Positions 13,616 to 18,511 of a stretch of 29,515 nt of DNA are shown here, in pieces (position 1 is the stretch's first letter; each line of letters starts with the position of its first letter). A program made the position numbers and the translations under genes. Below the pieces are notes generated by a model. That model saw only the letters and a program-made list of their open reading frames with translations, ran no database searches and was not told the DNA's origin. The stretch is from IMG/VR virus record IMGVR_UViG_3300037119_003537, positions 1 to 29,515 of that record; one strand, 5' to 3'. The DNA is from a virus.

Positions 13616-13808
13616 CAACTACGCCGAGTTCGACTTCCTCGTGACGGATCGGCCGGTCGCGGCGATGACGTGCCTGCGCTGCGGCGTGGCGATCATCCTG
13701 CGAGAAAGCGTCGATGCCGTCGCGATCCACGACCGCTGGCACGCGCGAAGCGGCGAGCACGAGCAGCTCTGGCGCTCGCCGACCTGGCAGGAGGCGACGC
13801 GGCGATGA
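13608..13808 (+). CDS. Small C2H2-like protein, 66 aa
   Basis: It starts at ATG 13608, overlapping the glycosyltransferase by 8 nt. It has CLRCGVAI at residues 22-29 and HDRWHARSGEH near residues 41-51, giving a CxxC...H...H arrangement that could hold one zinc ion. The rest (AEFDFLVTDRP, WRSPTWQEATRR) shows no known motif. Its stop overlaps the second ParB-like gene, so it is probably co-translated with it. Confidence 0.6.
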   Translation: MPDNYAEFDFLVTDRPVAAMTCLRCGVAIILRESVDAVAIHDRWHARSGEHEQLWRSPTWQEATRR

Positions 13809-14482
13809 CTCAGTCCGCCGCCACCCGCCGCGCGAAGGCGAGCATCGCCGAGCCGATCCGCCGCCTCGCCGCGCCCGTCGAGTCCCTCACGCTGCACCCG
13901 AAGAACCCGAGGCACGGCGTCGTGCCGAAGATCGCCGCGAGCCTCACCCGCTTCGGCCAAGTCAAGCCCATCGTCGCGCAAGCCTCCACCGGCCACATCG
14001 TCGCCGGCAACCACACGTACCGCGCGGCGCTCTCGCTCGACTGGCCGCTGATCGCCGTCGTGCGCGTCGAGATGACCGACGAAGACGCCGAGGCGTACAT
14101 GGTCGCGGACAACCGCACCAGCGACGTAGCGACGAACGACGACGCGGCGCTGCTCGCGATCCTCGAAACGATGAGCGACACCGGGCAACTCGCCGGCACC
14201 GGCTTCGAGCCCGACGACGTAGAAGACCTACGCGCCGCGCTCGACGCGATCCACGAGACGACGCCCGAGGACTTTCAGGGCGGCTACAGCGAGCCGCCTG
14301 AGGACGCCCTCAACCGGCAACGCACCCCACCCGAAGCCTTGAAGGAGGTCGTGATGCTGCTCAGGCCGAGCGAGGCCGAGGTGTTCGCGAAGCACATGGA
14401 CGCGCTGCGCGCCGCGTGGGGCATCAGCGGCGTCACCCAAACCGTCCTACGCGCCGCCGCCGAGTGCGCGAAGCAGCTATGA
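13805..14482 (+). CDS. ParB/Srx-fold domain protein 2
   Basis: The protein has 225 residues from ATG 13805. The ParB-type domain (about 23-148) shows VESLTLHPKNPRHG, LTRFGQVKPIVAQ, then AGNHTYRAAL where classical ParB has GERRYRAA, and MVADNRTSDVATNDDAALLAIL. The change from the Arg-containing nucleotide box to GNHT differs from the paralogue at 9056, which keeps GEHR. The C-terminal 70 residues (PPEALKEVVMLLRPSEAEVFAKHMDALRAAWG) look like a small separate helical domain. It ends overlapping the TET-associated-type glycosyltransferase. It may use or sense CTP/ATP or guide the modification enzymes; role unknown. Confidence 0.8.
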   Translation: MTQSAATRRAKASIAEPIRRLAAPVESLTLHPKNPRHGVVPKIAASLTRFGQVKPIVAQASTGHIVAGNHTYRAALSLDWPLIAVVRVEMTDEDAEAYMVADNRTSDVATNDDAALLAILETMSDTGQLAGTGFEPDDVEDLRAALDAIHETTPEDFQGGYSEPPEDALNRQRTPPEALKEVVMLLRPSEAEVFAKHMDALRAAWGISGVTQTVLRAAAECAKQL

Positions 14483-15228
14483 GCGAATACGCGATCGCTG
14501 TGCGGTCGTACCGCCGCGCATCGTTGTGCGCGGCCAAGACGTGGGCGATGCTCACGAGGTACGGCGTCGCCGACCGCGCCTCGATCTTTCTGAGCGACCC
14601 CGAGGAGACCAACGAGTACCGCGCAGCGGTTGGTCCTAACCCGGCGATCATCGCCGGCGCGTTCGGCTGCGGCGCGAACGGCAACGCTGCGATCCGGTAT
14701 TACCCCGAGGGTACGCGCCTCATCGTGATCGACGACGACCTGACGGACATGCTTATCCGCACCGGCCCTCAAACGCTGGAGCCCGTCGGCGCTGTGGGCT
14801 GGGACGAACTCGCCGAGGTCGGGTTCCTCGCCGCCGGCGACGGCTTGTGGGGAGTCCACCCGGTCGCCAACGCCTTCTTTCACAGGCATCAGGTGAGCGC
14901 CGACCTGCGCCTAATCAGCGGAGGGTTCTTCGGCCTCACGACGCGCCGCGACCCGGGCCTGGACGTGACGGTTGAGGAGAAGGAGGACTACGAGCGCACG
15001 CTCCGATGGTTCCGTGCCGACGGCCGAGTGACGCGCCTCAACTGGTATGCCATGCGAACCAAGACGTACGCGGGAGCGGGCGGCATGCGCGAGGCGCGCA
15101 CAGTCGAGCGGGTCGAGCGGGACGTTGCGCGGCTGCTGGCCGACTGGCCGCGGCACGTCGAGCTGAAGAAGCCGAAGGCGACGCGAGCGTTCCCCGAGAT
15201 ACGCCTCAGACGAACGGCGGCGCCTTGA
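14479..15228 (+). CDS. TET-associated-type glycosyltransferase (TAGT-like)
   Basis: This 249-residue protein has a GT-A fold with an arrangement I recognise from glycosyltransferases encoded with phage TET/JBP enzymes. The N-terminus is YAIAVRSYRRASLCAAKTW, then ASIFLSDPEETNEYRAAV, then a glycine-rich IIAGAFGCGANGNAAIRYYPEG. The metal-binding strand is LIVIDDDLTDML (81-92, DDD at 85-87). Later LISGGFFGLTTRRD and EEKEDYERTLRWFRADGRV match the substrate half. Members are thought to glycosylate 5-hydroxymethylpyrimidines in phage DNA. A TET-like gene lies 1.8 kb downstream, which supports the call. Some codons are less GC-biased than its neighbours. A GGTATTACC site lies inside. Confidence 0.75.
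   Translation: MSEYAIAVRSYRRASLCAAKTWAMLTRYGVADRASIFLSDPEETNEYRAAVGPNPAIIAGAFGCGANGNAAIRYYPEGTRLIVIDDDLTDMLIRTGPQTLEPVGAVGWDELAEVGFLAAGDGLWGVHPVANAFFHRHQVSADLRLISGGFFGLTTRRDPGLDVTVEEKEDYERTLRWFRADGRVTRLNWYAMRTKTYAGAGGMREARTVERVERDVARLLADWPRHVELKKPKATRAFPEIRLRRTAAP
14696..14704 (-). repeat. GGTAATACC site inside the TAGT-like gene
   Basis: The plus strand reads GGTATTACC, so the asymmetric centre puts this copy in minus orientation. It encodes Arg-Tyr-Tyr-Pro, a reading frame different from the other copies. This copy is the only one of five in reverse orientation. Confidence 0.5.
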
Positions 15229-15998
15229 CGGTCGTGCTGTCGCCTCACTGCGATGACGCCGTGCTCTCGACGTTCGGCGCGATCCTCGACGGAGCGAGCG
15301 TCGTCACGATCTTCGCCGGCGAGCCGTGGGCCGAGGCGACGCTCGAAGCGTGGGATCGCTGCTGCGGCTTCGCTGACCCGAGCGCCGCGATGCGCGCACG
15401 CTGGGTCGAGGACGACGCGGCGCTTACCGGCGTCGAGCACTCGCGGCTCGACCTGCTCGAAGAGCCGTACCGGCCCGATCTGCCGCGCGCCGCGATCACC
15501 GACCGGCTAGTAGAGCTCCTCGCACCGCTCCTAGCTGGCGAGACGATTGTCTACGCGCCGGTGAGCGTCGCGCCTCGACCCCACCCCGACCATCTCCTCA
15601 CGCTGGAAGCGGCCTGGGCGCTACGCGAGTCGTACGACGAGCTGCGGCTGTACGGCTGCATGCCGCACATCCTGCGCGGCGAAGGCGTGTGGCCCGCCGC
15701 GATCAAGCGCGGCGTCACGAGCGCGCCGGCGTACTGGTGGCGCTGCCTCGACGAGCGACCGATCACGAGCCGCTGGCCGAAACTCAGATGCCTCACGCGG
15801 CCCGAGGCCGAGGCGAAAGCGGAGCGCACGCGCTTGTACCGCTCGCAGTTCCGCGGACTCACGACCGCGCTGCGCATGCCCGCCCGCTCAGTGCTGAAGA
15901 ACCCGAGCGCGTACAGCATCGAGGCATGGTGGCCCGGAAAACGAGCGAGGGGATCGCCGGTAGCGATCCCCTCGCGTCCCCCGAGTTCCCCGAGTTGA
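15225..15998 (+). CDS. PIG-L family deacetylase
   Basis: The best start is TTG 15225, overlapping the previous TGA (TTGA), because the first strand LTVVLSPHCDDAVLS then begins at residue 1. GTG 15234 would cut it. The 257-residue protein has both zinc motifs of the PIG-L/LmbE fold: PHCDD (7-11, usual form PHPDD) and PHPDH (119-123), plus RARWVEDDAALTGVE. Family members remove acetyl groups from N-acetylglucosamine-linked small molecules and lipids. Next to the TAGT-like gene it could deacetylate an aminosugar attached to DNA, leaving a charged amine. The last residues are encoded through a 13-bp hairpin. Confidence 0.88.
   Translation: MTVVLSPHCDDAVLSTFGAILDGASVVTIFAGEPWAEATLEAWDRCCGFADPSAAMRARWVEDDAALTGVEHSRLDLLEEPYRPDLPRAAITDRLVELLAPLLAGETIVYAPVSVAPRPHPDHLLTLEAAWALRESYDELRLYGCMPHILRGEGVWPAAIKRGVTSAPAYWWRCLDERPITSRWPKLRCLTRPEAEAKAERTRLYRSQFRGLTTALRMPARSVLKNPSAYSIEAWWPGKRARGSPVAIPSRPPSSPS
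15945..15975. terminator. Bidirectional terminator hairpin between convergent genes
   Basis: GCGAGGGGATCGC (15945-15957) pairs perfectly with GCGATCCCCTCGC (15963-15975) around CGGTA. It is a 13-bp stem inside the last codons of the PIG-L gene and 25 bp from the stop of the convergent gene at 16001. It ends the long rightward operon and the leftward one. No T run follows. Confidence 0.7.
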
Positions 15999-16000
15999 GT

Positions 16001-16360
16001 CTACGGCTGCACCAGGGCGAACGTCGGGTCTCCCTCGATGATGGCCACAACGTCGCCGGCGACGGGCAGGCGCGGCAGCAGGTCGTCTGCGACCTCTATC
16101 GCGCGCTGAGCGGCGAGCGCGAACGACGCGATCACGTCGGCGAGACTCTGATAGTCCTTCGTGCCTTTCCCGGCTTCGCGCACGATGCGAGGCGAGCGCG
16201 AGATGAAACGGAACCCGCCCGGGAATGTCTCGTCGCGCTGAATGTAGAACTGAGGCCCGGTCATCTTGACCGAGCCGTGGCCGCGCGCCGGGTGAATCGC
16301 GTACAGGCGATCCTCGTTGGCGACGCGCTGCACGCTGTTCTTGCCGTGACCGGATTTCAT
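16001..16360 (-). CDS. Hypothetical protein, 119 aa
   Basis: The start ATG 16360 is chosen because AAGGAGAG and the conserved ACTACCAG leader lie directly upstream; the frame stays open 14 codons further but without such signals. The protein begins KSGHGKNSVQRVANEDRLYA and has strand-like segments KMTGPQFYIQRDE and GGFRFISRSPRIVREAG. A helical part, LADVIASFALAAQRAIEVADDLL, follows. No known motif. It is leftward, between the modification island and the TET-like gene, with its own leader. Function unknown. Confidence 0.6.
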   Translation of the reverse strand: MKSGHGKNSVQRVANEDRLYAIHPARGHGSVKMTGPQFYIQRDETFPGGFRFISRSPRIVREAGKGTKDYQSLADVIASFALAAQRAIEVADDLLPRLPVAGDVVAIIEGDPTFALVQP

Positions 16361-16393
16361 GGTTGCTCTCCTTCTGGTAGTTGGGTGGGGTCG
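16361..16393 (-). promoter_or_regulatory. Conserved leader (GACCCC...ACTACCAG) of the 16360 gene
   Basis: On the minus strand CGACCCCACCC is followed by AACTACCAG, AAGGAGAG and ATG 16360. GTCATACCG just upstream may hold the -10 box. It matches the leaders at 2827-2853 and 4101-4126. Transcription from here would start after the hairpin at 16409-16434. Confidence 0.5.
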
Positions 16394-16408
16394 GTATGAC
16401 ACCGGCAG

Positions 16409-16434
16409 GCCCGCTCGACCGAGGCCGAGCGGGC
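16409..16434. terminator. 9-bp hairpin between two leftward genes
   Basis: GCCCGCTCG (16409-16417) pairs perfectly with CGAGCGGGC (16426-16434) around an 8-nt loop. It lies 26 bp past the stop of the 16460 gene and before the leader of the next gene, the position of an intrinsic terminator in leftward transcription. There is no T tract. Confidence 0.55.
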
Positions 16435-16459
16435 AGCCGCTATCAGGCGACCGCGCGAC

Positions 16460-16906
16460 CTACTTGGTGCGGTCGTAGTGCCCGTTGAGCGCGTTGTGGA
16501 GGGCGCCGAGAGCTTTCGCGAAGTCGCCGTCGTCGGCCGCAGCGACGATCGACGCGACGAGCGCGCGCGCCTCGCCGGTCGCGAGACTCGCGATGAAGCG
16601 GGAGCGCCGGCTTCCGGGCTCGACATTCCGCGCGAGGCCGGCCTGGAACGCGGCGAGCAGCGTCCACTCGCCCTTCGGCGCCTTGACGGGCGCCGGCGTC
16701 GCGGCCGGCGTCTCGATCATGCCCGAGGTCGCCGCCGAGGCGGGCGCCTCGGCCTCGGCCTTGCGCTCGGCGCGCTCGATGCGCGCGTTGCGCTGAACCT
16801 TGGCGGCGGCGATCGCCTCTTCCTCGCTGTAGCTCGCCTTGACCTGGTACGTCTCGCCGTCGAGCTTGATGTTCCGGCGAGCCTCGCGCTTGGTGGTGGT
16901 AGCCAT
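16460..16906 (-). CDS. Hypothetical protein, 148 aa
   Basis: It starts at ATG 16906 after AGAGGAG in a shared TCTACCAG leader. The N-terminus is basic (TTTKREARRNIKLDGETYQVKASY), followed by a charged helix EEEAIAAAKVQRNARIERAERKAEAEA. An alanine/proline linker at about residues 54-77 separates a C-terminal helical domain, GEWTLLAAFQAGLARNVE and ALVASIVAAADDGDFAKALGALHNALNGH. No family is recognised. Its promoter carries a palindromic operator and faces the TET promoter back to back. The pairing suggests joint control, with this gene possibly regulatory, but that is inference. Confidence 0.6.
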   Translation of the reverse strand: MATTTKREARRNIKLDGETYQVKASYSEEEAIAAAKVQRNARIERAERKAEAEAPASAATSGMIETPAATPAPVKAPKGEWTLLAAFQAGLARNVEPGSRRSRFIASLATGEARALVASIVAAADDGDFAKALGALHNALNGHYDRTK

Positions 16907-16944
16907 GATCGTCGTGCTCCTCTGGTAGAAGGGCGTGCCTGTCA

Positions 16945-16970
16945 GCGCTAGCCTAGCGCGTTTCCCGCGT
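16945..16970 (-). promoter_or_regulatory. Palindromic leftward promoter/operator, copy 2
   Basis: GCGCTAG-C-CTAGCGC (16945-16959) is a perfect palindrome that includes the minus-strand -10 box TAGGCT (16955-16950). It is joined to CGCGTTTCCCGCG (16957-16969). The same joined unit recurs at 24778-24801. TCGACG with an 18-bp spacer is a partial -35 match. The transcript would run through the TCTACCAGAGGAG leader (16913-16926) to ATG 16906. Confidence 0.65.
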
Positions 16971-16988
16971 CGCCGTCGAAGAGGCCGC

Positions 16989-17001
16989 TAGAGTTCGCGG
17001 C
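16989..17001 (+). promoter_or_regulatory. Leaderless-type promoter of the TET-like gene
   Basis: TAGAGT at 16989-16994 is followed by 7 nt and GTG 17002. There is no Shine-Dalgarno sequence before the GTG. The -10 box lies 33 bp from the divergent -10 box at 16950-16955. No -35 match is seen, so an activator may be needed. Confidence 0.5.
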
Positions 17002-17925
17002 GTGATCGAGATGCGCCTGAGGTCGAAGGTGAGCAAGGAGGAACTCGACGGGAAAGTGGGGCGCGTGCTGACGCGCGACGATTACAACGTGCTCCTGACC
17101 GGCCCGGCGCGCGTACACAAGCCCGACGGGTCGCTGCTATGCGTCTACCTGCCGCGCTCGATCGTCGGCATGACGACCTATCACGCGGTGCTGTCGAAGA
17201 TCCGTCTCGACGGGTCGAACCGAGGCGCGGCGAGCGGCTCGAAGCGCGTCCTCACGAGCATGCAACGCTCCAAGGGGAAGAAGATCACGAGCGGCATCCT
17301 GGGCGCGTTCGACCCGATGGGAGCCGAGCAGTTCTGCCGCCTCACGGCCTACACCGCGCAGCACCCAGAGGTCTGGGAGAGCATGTGGCCGCTGTTCGTC
17401 GAGATAGGCGCGCGCTTCGCCGAGCAGGTACCCGAGCGTTACGCGGCGCAGGTCGAGTACGCCGCGCGCACGCACGAGGACTGGCTCATCCCCGGCACGC
17501 CGTTCACGACCATCACGATCAACAACACGTACCCCACCGGCGTGCACAAGGATCAGGGCGACCTCGACGCCGGCTTCTCGTGCATCGCGGTCGCTCGTCG
17601 AGGCGAGTACCGAGGCGGCGTGCTCGTCTACCCCGAGTACCGCCTCGGGATCGACACGCAGCAAGGCGACCTCGTGCTCATGGACGCGCACGAGTGGCAC
17701 GGCAACACGTGGATGACGTGCGCTGATTGCGGCGAGCGGCTCGGCCTGCCCGGGCATCGCTGCGCCGGAGCGGCCGAGTCGCCCGAGCGCGTCTCGGTCG
17801 TCGCGTACTACCGCACGAAGATGGTCGAGTGCGCGAGCCTCGACGACGAGAATCAGCGTCGCCTCGCGCTCAGCGAGCGCCGCAACGCGAAGCGCCTCGC
17901 CGCGAGAGTCGAGGCCGAGACGTGA
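17002..17925 (+). CDS. TET/JBP-family Fe(II)/2-oxoglutarate dioxygenase
   Basis: This 307-residue protein has the double-stranded beta-helix core of phage TET/JBP oxygenases at about residues 165-275. The iron ligands are the HxD motif in GVHKDQGDLDAGFSCI (His182, Asp184) and a distal His in LMDAHEWHGNT (His230 or His233). GEYRGGVLVYPEYRLGIDTQQGDLVL lies between them, and RVSVVAYYRTKM gives the 2-oxoglutarate Arg (263 or 271). A zinc-knuckle insertion with CADCG (240-244) and a following HRC lies between the distal His and that Arg. The N-terminal 160 residues are phage-specific. The reaction would convert 5-methylcytosine, or less likely thymine, to the hydroxymethyl base. The start is GTG 17002, or ATG 17011. 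Confidence 0.85.
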   Translation: MIEMRLRSKVSKEELDGKVGRVLTRDDYNVLLTGPARVHKPDGSLLCVYLPRSIVGMTTYHAVLSKIRLDGSNRGAASGSKRVLTSMQRSKGKKITSGILGAFDPMGAEQFCRLTAYTAQHPEVWESMWPLFVEIGARFAEQVPERYAAQVEYAARTHEDWLIPGTPFTTITINNTYPTGVHKDQGDLDAGFSCIAVARRGEYRGGVLVYPEYRLGIDTQQGDLVLMDAHEWHGNTWMTCADCGERLGLPGHRCAGAAESPERVSVVAYYRTKMVECASLDDENQRRLALSERRNAKRLAARVEAET

Positions 17926-18233
17926 CCCTCGTGAACCTCATCGTCCTCGCGCTCGCCGTGTACCGCGTCGCGCGGTTCGTCGGCTGGGATCAGATCACGC
18001 AACGGTTCCGCGAGAAGCACACTGGGTGGAGCGACGACCAGCACCGCAACGAGTGGCCGCACAATCGCAAACGCATCGCGGAGATGATCCACTGCCCGTT
18101 CTGCTTCTCACTCTGGGTCGCGATCGGCGTGTGGGTCGCGTTTCGCGAGTGGCCGCACGCCGTGCTGCTCGTCGCGTGGCCGCTCGCGATCGGCGCCGCC
18201 GCCGGCCTCGTCGCCAAGAACCTGGATGCGTAG
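17922..18233 (+). CDS. DUF1360 family membrane protein
   Basis: It starts at GTG 17922 (GTGA overlap with the TET-like gene) and has 103 residues. It shows the DUF1360 plan: an N-terminal helix (LVNLIVLALAVYRVARFVGWD) and a charged loop with QITQRFREKH. The motif IHCPFCFSLWVAIGVWVAF then opens the second helix, and VLLVAWPLAIGAAAGLVA forms the last. Such proteins are frequent in actinobacteriophages, often close to lysis genes, with no proven function. Translational coupling to the dioxygenase is notable. Its TAG stop forms part of a TAGACT sequence. Confidence 0.8.
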   Translation: MTLVNLIVLALAVYRVARFVGWDQITQRFREKHTGWSDDQHRNEWPHNRKRIAEMIHCPFCFSLWVAIGVWVAFREWPHAVLLVAWPLAIGAAAGLVAKNLDA

Positions 18234-18246
18234 ACTCGGGGGAGAC

Positions 18247-18278
18247 GGCTCGGCGGCAACGACAGCCGCCGCCGAGCC
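18247..18278. terminator. 11-bp perfect hairpin, terminator of the TET operon
   Basis: GGCTCGGCGGC (18247-18257) pairs perfectly with GCCGCCGAGCC (18268-18278) around a 10-nt loop. It lies just after the DUF1360 stop and before a new promoter, so it separates the modification unit from the head genes. No T tract. Confidence 0.65.
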
Positions 18279-18312
18279 GCGTACACTCCAAGGCGTCGAA
18301 ATAGGAGACGGT
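18259..18312 (+). promoter_or_regulatory. Promoter of the head-gene operon
   Basis: ACGACA (18259-18264), 17 bp, then TACACT (18282-18287) make a fair sigma-70-type promoter. The -35 box lies in the hairpin loop. The transcript would start near 18294 and meet AGGAGA (18303-18308) before ATG 18313. This is the likely start of the portal-MuF-protease transcript. Confidence 0.55.
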
Positions 18313-18510
18313 ATGCCGTGCGGTTGTAGCGGATCGGGCGGGTGGCAGGCAGAGGGCTACGAGCCCGCACCGCCCGACATTACGAACCCAGACAACTTCT
18401 GGACAGGCGAGCCGGCAGCGACGAGCGACCAAGCCGAGACGGCGCGCGGCGCCGGCGGCGCGGCGCACTGGAGCGCCAAGACCGGCACGACGATCACACC
18501 GGAGGCCTGA
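18313..18510 (+). CDS. Small hypothetical protein upstream of portal, 65 aa
   Basis: It starts at ATG 18313 behind AGGAGA. The N-terminus PCGCSGSGGW has two cysteines. The rest is low in hydrophobic residues (PPDITNPDNFWTGEPAATSD, GAAHWSAKTGTTITPEA) and probably unstructured. It ends one base before the portal start, so it is a leader gene of the head operon. It might be a minor head or regulatory peptide; no family is recognised. Confidence 0.6.
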   Translation: MPCGCSGSGGWQAEGYEPAPPDITNPDNFWTGEPAATSDQAETARGAGGAAHWSAKTGTTITPEA

Positions 18511-18511
18511 C

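Noticed and set aside
15998-16003. TAGACT on the minus strand at the stop of the 16001 gene
   Set aside because: The only downstream sequence is the 3' end of a convergent gene and a terminator; it lacks the CGCGC flank.
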